A DNA stretch of 27,795 bases from Campylobacterota bacterium. Its GTDB lineage: Bacteria; Campylobacterota; Campylobacteria; Campylobacterales; Sulfurovaceae. Both the position numbers and the translations under genes were made by a program. Within the stretch, counting starts at the first letter, position 1. Each line of letters begins with the position of its first letter. The notes under the pieces were generated by a model. It was not told where the DNA came from. It did not search any database and saw only the letters and a program-made list of their open reading frames with translations. Location: the NCBI GenBank assembly GCA_011372825.1, contig DSAK01000141.1, forward strand, positions 1 through 27,795, in the 5' to 3' direction. Shown here in pieces: positions 7,485 to 15,033 of the stretch.

Positions 7485-7492
7485 GAAAAGTT

Positions 7493-8686
7493 TTAGAGTA
7501 TATTTTTAAAGAGGAAAGTCATACCCCAGCCAAAAAATATCACCATCCAAGCTACCATTATTGAAATAGTATAGGTTCCAAGCTTGTTTACCCAGATATC
7601 TTTTGAGCCATCAAAAATTCCTTGGGTTTTGCCCACTTTCCAAGCCATAGTAAGCAAATATGCAACACCGACCCCTCCCATCACAAGAAAAGTTGATAAA
7701 AACATCAAAAGTGTTGGTATCTCAAGATTAACAGGATAATCATAGATGCTATAGCCAAGTTGTCCCATGATATCATATCTAATAAGCTCTCTTAAGGCAG
7801 ATATCAATAGTGCTACGATGACCAATACGCCTGTAGTGATATAGCTATTAGTATTTTTTGCACTTAAAAAAAGCAAAACCACTACACCTACAACTGTAGC
7901 CAATGACAATGGGTGCAAAAGATACCCAATAGCTATCATCCAAAGGACAAAAGTAGCTGCACTAAGAAGAAGCCCAACAACACTTAGTTTTGTGCCAAGT
8001 GAACTTGCGTGACTTATAAACTCTTGTGAAAAATTTTCTCTAGTACTTAAAAATCTTGCGTAGTTTTGTAAAAATATACCAACTACAGGGATGCTTAAAC
8101 TCACCATAAAGATAAGTCTGAGGATATCTATGTTGAAAGTCCATCCGCTTGTGTCAACAACACCATTTGGTGCGTACATATCCATCCAATCATTTGGCAT
8201 GATTGAAGTTACTGCGAAGTTGTGCATCAAAATCCCACAAAAAACCAATATACCAAATGAGATTAACCCAATTAGTTTACCGCCACCTTGTGAAGATTTG
8301 TTTGCATAGTAGTACCAATAATACATACTATATCCAACAATCAAAGTATAGATAAATATAAACACCCACATTCCCGAAAGTGTGTTTGCAACATACCAAT
8401 TTGGGTCATAAATCACTTGGGTAAACAGTAGCGGTGCCACTCCAAGCACGATTAAAATAGAAACGCTAATTTTTCCTGTTTGAATCAAGTGTGGTGTCAA
8501 GATTTTCCAGTGCGAATCGGTTTTTTGCTTCATTGTTCCATAAAGCGATAATCCCATCGATCCCAAAGCAAGCAAAACAAAAGCAGCGTGCAATGCCCAA
8601 GTGAGGACATAAAGTGCTTGAAATACCACAGGATAAAAAGGTACTCCAGCAGGGTCTCTTAGAGCCAATAATATAGATGCGTCCAT
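7493..8686 (-). CDS. Cytochrome bd-superfamily oxidase, second subunit (membrane protein)
   Basis: This 397-aa membrane protein has about ten predicted helices. It is the partner of the haem c-bearing subunit encoded 9 bases upstream; its AAGGAG ribosome site overlaps that gene's stop codon. It does not open like a usual CydB. Helix 1 contains VLTWALHAAFVLLALGSMG with H33, in the place of the axial histidine in CydA helix 1. A helix-2/3 segment (GKISVSILIVLGVAPLLFTQ, then YDPNWY) parallels the one in the larger subunit. I infer that it is a CydA-like paralogue rather than a CydB. The order of genes and co-transcription support a two-subunit quinol or cytochrome oxidase. Exact subfamily and haem content cannot be settled from sequence alone. 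Confidence 0.75.
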   Translation of the reverse strand: MDASILLALRDPAGVPFYPVVFQALYVLTWALHAAFVLLALGSMGLSLYGTMKQKTDSHWKILTPHLIQTGKISVSILIVLGVAPLLFTQVIYDPNWYVANTLSGMWVFIFIYTLIVGYSMYYWYYYANKSSQGGGKLIGLISFGILVFCGILMHNFAVTSIMPNDWMDMYAPNGVVDTSGWTFNIDILRLIFMVSLSIPVVGIFLQNYARFLSTRENFSQEFISHASSLGTKLSVVGLLLSAATFVLWMIAIGYLLHPLSLATVVGVVVLLFLSAKNTNSYITTGVLVIVALLISALRELIRYDIMGQLGYSIYDYPVNLEIPTLLMFLSTFLVMGGVGVAYLLTMAWKVGKTQGIFDGSKDIWVNKLGTYTISIMVAWMVIFFGWGMTFLFKNIL

Positions 8687-8695
8687 AATTTCTCC

Positions 8696-10033
8696 TTAGT
8701 ATTGTTTTGATACAAGATATTCTGCTATTGCATCATACTCATCTTGAGGAAGCTGTAGTGTAGGCATATAAGGGAATGCACCAGCTCCCATAGCATTTAA
8801 AATTCCAATTATCCCGTCTTTGTCAACTCCTTGTAGTCTTGCAGCAAGAGGTCTGAATTTGCCATTATTTTCTAGGGAATGGCAGTTTGAACATGCTATC
8901 TTTGTTAGAAGCTCGCCAGCTTCAAGTCTATTTGAATCGGTGATAGTTTTTAGGTTTTCAGGGACAAAAGGGTTGACTTGCAAAAGTCCCTTTTGGGCAA
9001 TTACAGGGAGTTCACTTTTGATACCCTTGCCAGGGACATCACGACTTACTATCTGATTTGAGTAGATATATTGACCTGCAACATATGGTTTTCTCATTGA
9101 CTCTCTTAGCTTTTCTCCTGGCCATAATCCAAAGATGAGTATCACACCAATCATCACCGAAGCTAAAGTAGGATTGATAAAACGAGGTTTGAGAATAGCC
9201 ACTAAGAAATAGAGTGAAAAGACTATTGCGAGGATGATTCTATTTAGGATAACTTCATCTTTTGTTATATTGAATACCGCGTGAGCGTTATCAGGAAGCG
9301 TACCCATGTACCACATAAAGAAAAAGAGAGTTATAAATCCACCAAACATTGCTATATAACCCATTTTAACAGTCAGCTCTGCTGAGAGTGATTGGTTCTC
9401 TTTTTTTATTGCACTTGCTATAACAAGACCAATTACCCCTGACATCATAATCATAAAGCCAATGCGTAAAAACATATGTGGAAAGGTATTGATACCAAAA
9501 AATGCATCACTAGCACTTCCGGTTGCATAGTATGCATCAGTCCCTGGCCACATCATGAAGCTTATAATTCCTATGATTAAAGCAAGCGTTCCTACTGAAG
9601 CTAAAGCAAATGTATAGGTGAGTTTTAGGTGAGTTTTGGTATCAATCTTACCCATAAAATAAACAAGTGCAAAAACACCGATCACCTCATAAACAAAAAA
9701 GACCCATTCAGTAGCCCACACCCAAACAAAATTGTGTATCAAAGCACTGATTCCAACGGGACTTGCCGCTGTTGCTGTATACCAAATACCAGGACCTGTG
9801 ATTGAGCCCATGACATATGAAAAAATCAACAAAAACATACCATACTTTTTCATATATGGGTATAGGTCTGTTCTGTTTTCTTTGTACGCCTTATGCGCCA
9901 AAAAAGCAAAAAGCATCGCGGCACCAACGGAGGTGTGTGATGCTAAAATATGTATGGTGCCTGTGACACCCATTATCCATGCACTTCCGTACTCTGGAAA
10001 ATAAAACAATGGAAATTGTCCTATAAAATCCAT
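8696..10033 (-). CDS. Cytochrome bd-superfamily oxidase subunit I with C-terminal cytochrome c domain
   Basis: This 445-aa protein has about nine membrane helices followed by a periplasmic haem c domain. Helix 1 carries H28 and H33 (GTIHILASHTSVGAA), in the place of the CydA haem ligand. Next come the CydA-like segments MGSITGPGIWYTATAASP and EWVFFVYEVIG, whose glutamates match the CydA helix-3 region. The usual quinol-loop motif GRQPW is missing; RKPYVAGQY stands near that place (about 318-326). The tail has C381-S-N-C384-H385 and probable axial Met423 (FPYMPTL), a class I cytochrome c. A fused haem c suggests that electrons enter from cytochrome c instead of, or besides, quinol. ATG preceded by AAGGAGACTGC. 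First gene of a two-gene operon. Confidence 0.8.
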   Translation of the reverse strand: MDFIGQFPLFYFPEYGSAWIMGVTGTIHILASHTSVGAAMLFAFLAHKAYKENRTDLYPYMKKYGMFLLIFSYVMGSITGPGIWYTATAASPVGISALIHNFVWVWATEWVFFVYEVIGVFALVYFMGKIDTKTHLKLTYTFALASVGTLALIIGIISFMMWPGTDAYYATGSASDAFFGINTFPHMFLRIGFMIMMSGVIGLVIASAIKKENQSLSAELTVKMGYIAMFGGFITLFFFMWYMGTLPDNAHAVFNITKDEVILNRIILAIVFSLYFLVAILKPRFINPTLASVMIGVILIFGLWPGEKLRESMRKPYVAGQYIYSNQIVSRDVPGKGIKSELPVIAQKGLLQVNPFVPENLKTITDSNRLEAGELLTKIACSNCHSLENNGKFRPLAARLQGVDKDGIIGILNAMGAGAFPYMPTLQLPQDEYDAIAEYLVSKQY

Positions 10034-10108
10034 GCAGTCTCCTTTTTAGATAATTCAGAATCAAATAGGCACACAAACATAAGCGTTTGCCAATCGATTC
10101 TTAAAACT

Positions 10109-10114
10109 ATTATA
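10109..10114 (-). promoter_or_regulatory. Probable -10 box for the bd-like oxidase operon
   Basis: The minus strand reads GAGTTATATAATAG, with TATAAT about 76 bases before the ATG of the oxidase subunit, in the 193-base divergent spacer shared with luxS. It implies a 5' leader of roughly 65 bases. A CTCGAG palindrome lies just upstream. Confidence 0.4.
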
Positions 10115-10195
10115 TAACTCGAGTATTAAGTAAGTGTTAATTTTATATTTTGTTTTATTTATATATTGTCTATTTTGGATGTCGGGATATTGTGC

Positions 10196-10201
10196 TATAA
10201 T
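10196..10201 (+). promoter_or_regulatory. Probable extended -10 promoter of luxS
   Basis: TGTGCTATAATCAC gives a TATAAT with an upstream TG element, 25 bases before the luxS ATG. The upstream DNA is T-rich, as in Campylobacterota promoters. The ribosome site AAAAAGGAT follows at 10211-10219. Confidence 0.6.
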
Positions 10202-10226
10202 CACTTTCAAAAAAAGGATTATAATC

Positions 10227-10733
10227 ATGCCACTTTTAGATAGTTTTTGTGTAGACCATACCAAAATGAAAGCTCCAGCAGTGAGATTAGCAAAAAAGAT
10301 GCAGTCACCCTGTGGAGATGATATCACTGTTTTTGATTTGAGGTTTTGCAAGCCCAACGAAGAGATTATGGGCGAAAAAGGGACCCATACGCTTGAGCAT
10401 CTTTTTGCTGGATTTATGAGAGCACACCTCAATAGCAAAAAAGTTGAGATCATTGATATTTCTCCTATGGGGTGTAGGACAGGATTTTATATGTCACTTT
10501 TAGGGAGACCAAAAAAGAGGGCAGTTGCTAAAGCATGGAAAAAATCTATGAAAGATGTCCTTAGAGTTACTTCTGCCAAAGATATACCTGAGCTTAATAT
10601 CTATCAGTGTGGAACTTACAAGATGCACTCACTCAAAGAAGCTCAAGAAATTGCTAGGGGTGTTCTTGAAAAAGGGATAGGGGTTATGAGTAACAAATCG
10701 TTAAAACTCAAAGATATCATAGATGCCAAATGA
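10227..10733 (+). CDS. luxS: S-ribosylhomocysteine lyase
   Basis: This 168-aa enzyme cleaves S-ribosylhomocysteine to homocysteine and the autoinducer-2 precursor DPD, in the activated methyl cycle. The metal site is H54-T-L-E57-H58 and C128 (YQCGTYKMHS), and the catalytic Cys is C83 in SPMGCRTGFY. The opening MPLLDSFCVDHTKMKAP is canonical. The frame is open further upstream, but the ATG at 10227 has an AAGGAT ribosome site and the family start, so it was chosen. The 3' end overlaps the MnmC-like gene by 11 bases. Whether AI-2 is used for signalling here or only as a by-product cannot be told. Confidence 0.97.
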   Translation: MPLLDSFCVDHTKMKAPAVRLAKKMQSPCGDDITVFDLRFCKPNEEIMGEKGTHTLEHLFAGFMRAHLNSKKVEIIDISPMGCRTGFYMSLLGRPKKRAVAKAWKKSMKDVLRVTSAKDIPELNIYQCGTYKMHSLKEAQEIARGVLEKGIGVMSNKSLKLKDIIDAK

Positions 10734-11466
10734 GCTTATACAAACAGATGATGGCACATTTACCCTCTACTCTTTAAAGTACGATGAGTGTTACCACTCT
10801 AAGCGTGATGGAGCGTTGAGTGAGTCGCTATATAAGCATGTTGTTCCAGCATTTTCTCAAGTTGCAAAAAGAGATAAAATATCGATCTTGGATATCTGTT
10901 TTGGGCTAGGGTATAACACACTTGCTACGATATATTACTGCAAACTACATGGGATTATTACTCCCATAGAGATAGTCTCTCCAGAGCTTGATATGGAGCT
11001 TGTAAGAGGATTGGGTAAATTTGCGTATCCAAAAGAGTTTGAACCTTTTTTAGACATCATAGACCAATTAAGCCAAAATCTATACTACAAAGATGGACAA
11101 TTTGAGATAAAAATTCTCATAGGAGATGCAAGAGATTTATTGCCAAACGTTCCAAAAAAATTTGATATCATCTACCAAGATGCATTTAGCTCTAAAAAAA
11201 ATATGGCTCTTTGGACACTAGAGTATTTTCAGCAATTACATAAACTCTCCAATCCAAACACCATACTCACAACATACTCTAGCGCAACATCTGTAAGGAT
11301 GGGACTTTGGGAGAGTGGTTTTTTGTTGTATAAACCAAAAGATATGAATGTTCGCAGTGGCACGATAGCCTCTATCTCCCCTTTGGATTTAGAGCCTATT
11401 GATATGGTTTTGAAATGTCAGCGTAATCGTGATGCAAGAAGCCTTAGAGATAGTGATTTAGCCTAA
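10723..11466 (+). CDS. MnmC-like SAM-dependent methyltransferase
   Basis: This 247-aa protein has the methyltransferase domain of MnmC (DUF752/methyltransf_30). In the full enzyme that domain methylates 5-aminomethyl-2-thiouridine at the tRNA wobble base. Visible motifs are a YHS(x)nGALSES substrate segment (about 24-35), the SAM loop ILDICFGLGYNT (55-66), LIGDARDLL and the catalytic-region IIYQDAFSSKKN. The oxidoreductase domain of bifunctional MnmC is absent, as in some stand-alone MnmD/MnmC2 proteins. It overlaps luxS by 11 bases and its 3' end runs 9 bases into the convergent rsmE. The ribosome site is weak, which suggests coupling to luxS. MnmG, which makes an upstream modification on the same base, is encoded elsewhere in this window. 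Confidence 0.8.
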   Translation: MPNELIQTDDGTFTLYSLKYDECYHSKRDGALSESLYKHVVPAFSQVAKRDKISILDICFGLGYNTLATIYYCKLHGIITPIEIVSPELDMELVRGLGKFAYPKEFEPFLDIIDQLSQNLYYKDGQFEIKILIGDARDLLPNVPKKFDIIYQDAFSSKKNMALWTLEYFQQLHKLSNPNTILTTYSSATSVRMGLWESGFLLYKPKDMNVRSGTIASISPLDLEPIDMVLKCQRNRDARSLRDSDLA

Positions 11467-12123
11467 GAGGATATTGGCACAAATCGCACAAGCAGCACTC
11501 TCGCTGCGGAGTATAAGGGGTGTTGGAAATCCTATGATATTTTTTGCAAGAGCAATCTCTTCGGCCGTAAAGCCACCTTCGCATCCTATGATAACTGTTT
11601 GAATCTCACCTTTTTTTAGCTCGGTGTTGGTAGAAAAATTAAGCAAATAAGCATCAGGGTAGTTTTGTAAAAACTCTTTGATGCTGCTTGAAGTTTCTAA
11701 AATCATAGGTTTGCTTCTGCCGCACTGTTGCGATGAAGCTAGGAGTATACGATCTAATCTTGCCATCTCAAGTTTAAAATTTTGTTGGCTTCTAGCACAT
11801 TTTATAAAGGTGATTTTGCTAACTCCCATCTCATTGAGCATAGGGAGGGTTTTTTCTATATTTTTTGGGTCTATAATGCACCATCCAAGATGGAGTTTTG
11901 TTTTTGATTCAATGATAAGCGACTTGTGATCCTCTAGCCTTAGCATAGCCTCTTTTTTATCTACAGATTCAATGCGGTAAGTGTATAAAATGTCATCTTT
12001 TAGATTTCTAAGAACTACTGCTTGGTCTTTGCGAAGTCGTCTTGCTTTGAAGAGATAGCGGTGATCTTCTCCGCTAAGTACTAGAGATTCAGAGCCACTT
12101 TGGGGATGATAGAGGTACTGCAT
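11458..12123 (-). CDS. rsmE: 16S rRNA (uracil1498-N3)-methyltransferase
   Basis: This 221-aa SPOUT-class enzyme methylates U1498 of 16S rRNA. The N-terminal PUA-like part begins MQYLYHPQSGSESLVLSGED. The knotted C-terminal half shows LGWCIIDPKNIEKTLPMLNE, then IGCEGGFTAEEI and the final LRSESAACAICANILLG, which match the RsmE SAM-binding knot (usually ILRTETAA; here S replaces T). The frame is open to a TTG at 12144, but the ATG at 12121-12123 gives the family start, although neither has a good ribosome site. It lies 4 bases after the membrane-protein gene and is probably coupled to it. The two genes are also adjacent in C. jejuni, as I recall. Confidence 0.92.
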   Translation of the reverse strand: MQYLYHPQSGSESLVLSGEDHRYLFKARRLRKDQAVVLRNLKDDILYTYRIESVDKKEAMLRLEDHKSLIIESKTKLHLGWCIIDPKNIEKTLPMLNEMGVSKITFIKCARSQQNFKLEMARLDRILLASSQQCGRSKPMILETSSSIKEFLQNYPDAYLLNFSTNTELKKGEIQTVIIGCEGGFTAEEIALAKNIIGFPTPLILRSESAACAICANILLG

Positions 12124-12127
12124 AGCA

Positions 12128-12514
12128 CTATTTTGATGCAACAAGCCATATAGTCGTTGCTACAAGCAAGAAAATTTCAAGAAGAACAAATTTTGCAGAT
12201 ACTAACGCTATGTTGTTACCATCTTTCCAATATTTTGATATGGTTCGTACCCTTTGTACCTCTAGAATGATAAGGATAAAGGCAACAATACTCATCAAGA
12301 TTGTACGCAAAGACCATGAGGCACCCATTAGGATAAAAAGAATAAGTCCAGAAAAAATAACCATCCCTAGAAAGGCGGAAAATAGAAAAAAACCACTGCG
12401 AATCCATTTGCTGTAAGATTGCTTGACAAGCCAAGGGGTCAATAGATTTACAGATAGTACCACCAAAAGTATTTTGACAATCGCCAAATGGTACATAATC
12501 GCTTCTGCTATCAT
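12128..12514 (-). CDS. Four-helix integral membrane protein of unknown function
   Basis: This 128-aa hydrophobic protein has about four membrane helices (roughly 7-28, 40-62, 66-86, 105-125) separated by short basic loops such as KQSYSKWIRS and RVRTISKYWKDGNN. Histidine is present in helix 1 (MYHLAIVK) but there is no recognised catalytic motif. I recall a similar small membrane protein next to rsmE and a haem lipoprotein gene in C. jejuni, so the family seems conserved in the class. The ATG has AAGG 8 bases before it and TATAAT further upstream. Function unknown; the conserved place beside cytochrome genes could hint at a role in haem or membrane biogenesis, but that is speculation. Confidence 0.75.
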   Translation of the reverse strand: MIAEAIMYHLAIVKILLVVLSVNLLTPWLVKQSYSKWIRSGFFLFSAFLGMVIFSGLILFILMGASWSLRTILMSIVAFILIILEVQRVRTISKYWKDGNNIALVSAKFVLLEIFLLVATTIWLVASK

Positions 12515-12545
12515 AGGAAAACCTTGTTTGTGAAAGTAAAACTAG

Positions 12546-12551
12546 ATTATA
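12546..12551 (-). promoter_or_regulatory. Probable -10 box for the membrane protein-rsmE operon
   Basis: The minus strand reads TGTATAATCTAG with TATAAT 32 bases before the membrane-protein ATG, in the 73-base divergent spacer shared with the moeA pseudogene. Confidence 0.5.
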
Positions 12552-12562
12552 CACACTTTTAA

Positions 12563-12568
12563 TATAAT
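12563..12568 (+). promoter_or_regulatory. Probable relic -10 box of the moeA pseudogene
   Basis: TTTAATATAATCTC gives a TATAAT 20 bases before the moeA ATG. The promoter appears intact although the gene is not, so the broken gene may still be transcribed. Confidence 0.45.
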
Positions 12569-12587
12569 CTCTCTAATAGAAGCACTA

Positions 12588-13677
12588 ATGACAGCTTCAA
12601 AAACTCAAGCTTTAGAACTTATTGCACAATCTATAATCTCTATTTTTGAAACTATCAAATTAGATATCCTAAAAAGTGTTAATATGGTCTGCGCAAAAGA
12701 CTTTTATGCTACTAACGATTTGCCACGTTTTGATCATAGTGCCATGGATGGATATGGAGTTTTTTTAGAAGATGAGGGTGGTGTTGTTAGCGTTCAAGAG
12801 AGTTGGTATGCTGGGACAAAAGAGGTTCCATCTCTCAAAAAAGGTCATGCGATACGAATATCATGACAGGAGCTCCTATCTCTTTAGGATGCGAAACAAT
12901 AGTACCGTTAGAGGAGATAGAGTATAAGTCTGATAGCAAAGTGAAGTTACCACAAAAACTCACTCCAAATAGACACATTAGAAAAAAGGGCGAAGAGCTT
13001 CAAAGTGGCAAAAAATATCTCTCATGTGGCGATGAGGCAACTTTGTATGGTGGGTATCTTAGCCTTACAAGGTGTGAGTAGTATAGAAGTGTTCAAGCAA
13101 CAAGGTTGTTGTTTTGAGTACTAAAGATGAGCTAAAACCATACAATTTTGGAGTAATTGGTGAGTTTGAGATTTATGATTCAAATACACCAATGTTTGCA
13201 TCACGACTTGCTGCACTAGGGTGCAAAGTCGAGATTATACAGAGTCATAGCGATGACTATGATAAGCTTAAAGATACTATTAGTGATGCCATATAGAGGA
13301 GATATTTTCTTTTGAGTAGTGATAGAGCTAGCATTGGCGATAGAGATATGATGCGAAAAGTACTTGAAGTTTTATGGGGTAATCTAGTTTTTGACAAAGT
13401 AGATATCAAGCCAGGAACACCAAATCATTTGGTTTTAACAAATGTTTACCATCTGCATACGCTTATTGCAACTAAAATAGACTCTAGTTGCCGCATAAAA
13501 AAGGAGAAATAGCGTTATTTGGGCTTTTTTGATCAATATTTCTTCTATCCACTTACCAATCAATCACCAAATCAAGTAACATCATTGCATCTTGAAAATA
13601 GTTTGCTTATTGCAAATCCAGAAATAGAGTTTTTTGAGGCAAACGAAAATATTGAGATAATCTTATTGAAAAGGTAG
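12588..13677 (+). pseudogene. moeA: Molybdopterin molybdenumtransferase, heavily disrupted
   Basis: An intact MoeA (about 400 aa) inserts molybdate into adenylylated molybdopterin. Here the pieces are in three frames. Codons from 12588 give LPRFDHSAMDGYGVF, the family N-terminal signature. Around 12860 the frame shifts and continues MTGAPISLGCETIVPLEE, then HIRKKGEEL. Near 13052 it shifts again (GILALQGVSSIEVFKQQ), and near 13106 a third time (VVLSTKDELKP, YDSNTPMFASRLAALGCKVE). From there one frame runs on through two TAG stops (13294-13296, 13510-13512). It includes ASIGDRDMM and KVDIKPGTPNHLV. The GLPGNP segment is missing, and the tail SLHLENSLLIANPEI is still recognisable. The gene cannot make a working protein. 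Confidence 0.93.
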
Positions 13678-13689
13678 TGATTGAAGTAG

Positions 13690-13705
13690 TCCCCACAAAA
13701 GGGGA
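13690..13705. terminator. Short hairpin between the convergent moeA relic and cytochrome gene
   Basis: TCCCC-ACAAAA-GGGGA is a 5-bp GC-rich stem, followed by TTTAAAAAGG on the plus strand and by no T-run on the minus strand. It sits between two convergent genes and may be a weak terminator for either. Confidence 0.35.
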
Positions 13706-13719
13706 TTTAAAAAGGTAGA

Positions 13720-14352
13720 TTAGAATGTAGTGATATATTCAGCCAGAGCATCAATATCAGAATCACTTAGAGCTGCCATTTGACCTTTCATAAGCATACC
13801 ATTACCTGCAACATCTCTTGTGCCGTTTTTGTATTCACGCATTTTAGATGCTAAATCATCTTTTGATTGACCAGCTAACAGCGCACCTTTGCCAAGAGCC
13901 AATGTTTTTCCATCAGGACCATGGCATGAAGCACATGTTGCATAAAGAGCTTTGCCTTGAGCTGCACCTGCAGCCCCCTCAGCAGCTTCAGCAGCTTCTT
14001 CAGCTTCTTCAGCAGCTTCTTCTACTGCTTCTTCAGCTTTTTCACTAGCCTCTTGAGCAGCTTCTTCTACTGCTTCCTCAGCTTTTTCACCAGCCTCTTG
14101 AGCAGCTCCCTCTACAGCTTCTATAGTATCAGCGACAACCTCTTTAGTGGCTTCTACTGCTTCCTCTGCAACTTCTTTTACGGCCTCAACTGCTTCTTGA
14201 GTTGTTTCAACTGCAGCTTCTGTTATTTCAGCTGTTGCTTCTTCAACGATTTGTGCAGTTTCTGCTATTTGGCTTGTTGCCTTTTTGTCATCACCGCAAC
14301 CAACAAATAAAAATGTAGCTGCAGCAAGCGATACGAGTGTTAATTTTTTCAT
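13720..14352 (-). CDS. Haem c lipoprotein with Ala/Glu-rich repeat linker
   Basis: This 210-aa exported protein has a lipoprotein signal (LFVGC, Cys19 lipidated), a spacer of about 110 residues made almost only of Ala, Glu, Val, Lys and Gln (24-132), and a C-terminal class I cytochrome c. The haem site is C140-A-S-C143-H144, followed by GPDGKT and a probable axial Met (M192 in KGQMAALSDSDIDALAEYI), as in small c553-type carriers. The linker includes a 15-residue tandem repeat and should form a long charged helix that holds the haem away from the membrane. It is a plausible electron carrier between the bc1 complex and an oxidase. A haem lipoprotein is found at the same place (before queD) in C. 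jejuni, as I recall. ATG preceded by AAAGGATTATTCG. Confidence 0.9.
   Translation of the reverse strand: MKKLTLVSLAAATFLFVGCGDDKKATSQIAETAQIVEEATAEITEAAVETTQEAVEAVKEVAEEAVEATKEVVADTIEAVEGAAQEAGEKAEEAVEEAAQEASEKAEEAVEEAAEEAEEAAEAAEGAAGAAQGKALYATCASCHGPDGKTLALGKGALLAGQSKDDLASKMREYKNGTRDVAGNGMLMKGQMAALSDSDIDALAEYITTF
14020..14109 (-). repeat. Two 45-bp tandem repeats in the cytochrome linker
   Basis: Two adjacent 45-bp units encode GAAQEAGEKAEEAVE and EAAQEASEKAEEAVE (residues 82-111), followed by a degenerate third unit EAAEEAEEAAEAAEG. The units are nearly identical at DNA level too, which points to recent duplication and possible length variation between strains. Confidence 0.8.
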
Positions 14353-14384
14353 CGAATAATCCTTTAATTTGATTTGGATATGTA

Positions 14385-14390
14385 ATTATA
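14385..14390 (-). promoter_or_regulatory. Probable -10 box for the haem c lipoprotein gene
   Basis: The minus strand reads CTAGTATAATTACA with TATAAT 33 bases before the ATG, directly after the queD stop codon. Confidence 0.5.
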
Positions 14391-14972
14391 CTAGATTTTT
14401 GATGGATTTGGGGTTAATTGTTGTGATAAAATTTTATCCCATAGTAACTTATCTACCCATTCATCTTTAATAGTCGAAGAAAAAATAATTTTTTCTAAAC
14501 TGATCGATCCCATAAGTTCGCTATGTGCATCTTTGTAAAACGATTGAGCATAGCCTGTTTTAGTCTCATGGACAATAACGCTATACACTTTGACCTCTTT
14601 TTCACCATTGGTCATCTGAGTCGAGGCTAGAATCTTTTCAAATATGAGATAAAAAATACGGCTAAATTGTTCGGCTGATGGCGAGACAGGAAGTTCTATC
14701 CATCTTGCACTGTGTTTTTTTATATCATTGCGGTAACCAATGTCATCCTCGCTCCACAAGGTTATGGCATGGTCAAATGCATCGATAATAGCATGCATGG
14801 TGTGTTTGATAAGTCCAAAGTCATAAACCATTTGTCCATTGTCAAGGTAATTAGACTCAAGCAAAATCTCTACCTCGTATGAGTGTCCATGGATATTTTG
14901 GCTACATTTTTGTGTTGTGCAACCACGAACAATGTGGGCATTTTCAAATCTAAAAAGTTTTCTGATAATCAT
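14391..14972 (-). CDS. queD: 6-pyruvoyl tetrahydropterin synthase/QueD family protein
   Basis: This 193-aa enzyme of the QueD/PTPS family would convert 7,8-dihydroneopterin triphosphate to 6-carboxy-tetrahydropterin, the second step of 7-deazaguanine (queuosine) synthesis. Zinc ligands are H13 (FENAHIV), H28 and H30 (NIHGHSY). The likely catalytic Cys is C23, with four residues rather than three before HGH. The DFGLIK and FDHAITL segments and the HETKTGYAQ glutamate region are also typical. It is longer than E. coli QueD (about 120 aa) because of inserts seen in Campylobacterota homologues. The ATG has AAGG six bases upstream. queE is two genes upstream on the same strand, with the ZIP transporter between, so the pathway call is consistent. 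Confidence 0.9.
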   Translation of the reverse strand: MIIRKLFRFENAHIVRGCTTQKCSQNIHGHSYEVEILLESNYLDNGQMVYDFGLIKHTMHAIIDAFDHAITLWSEDDIGYRNDIKKHSARWIELPVSPSAEQFSRIFYLIFEKILASTQMTNGEKEVKVYSVIVHETKTGYAQSFYKDAHSELMGSISLEKIIFSSTIKDEWVDKLLWDKILSQQLTPNPSKI

Positions 14973-15033
14973 TACAAACCTTAATGAGATAATTTTTATC
15001 CCATTTTACCATATTCTCTTGAGTTTTGCTAAA

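Noticed and set aside
7493..8686. Plain cydB for the second oxidase subunit
   Set aside because: The N-terminus and helix-1 histidine are more like CydA; a gene symbol would overstate the knowledge.
13848..14310. Plus-strand open frames rich in Leu/Gln or Ser/Phe opposite the cytochrome lipoprotein
   Set aside because: They are antisense readings of the Ala/Glu repeat; no ribosome site or family match, and the minus-strand gene is certain.
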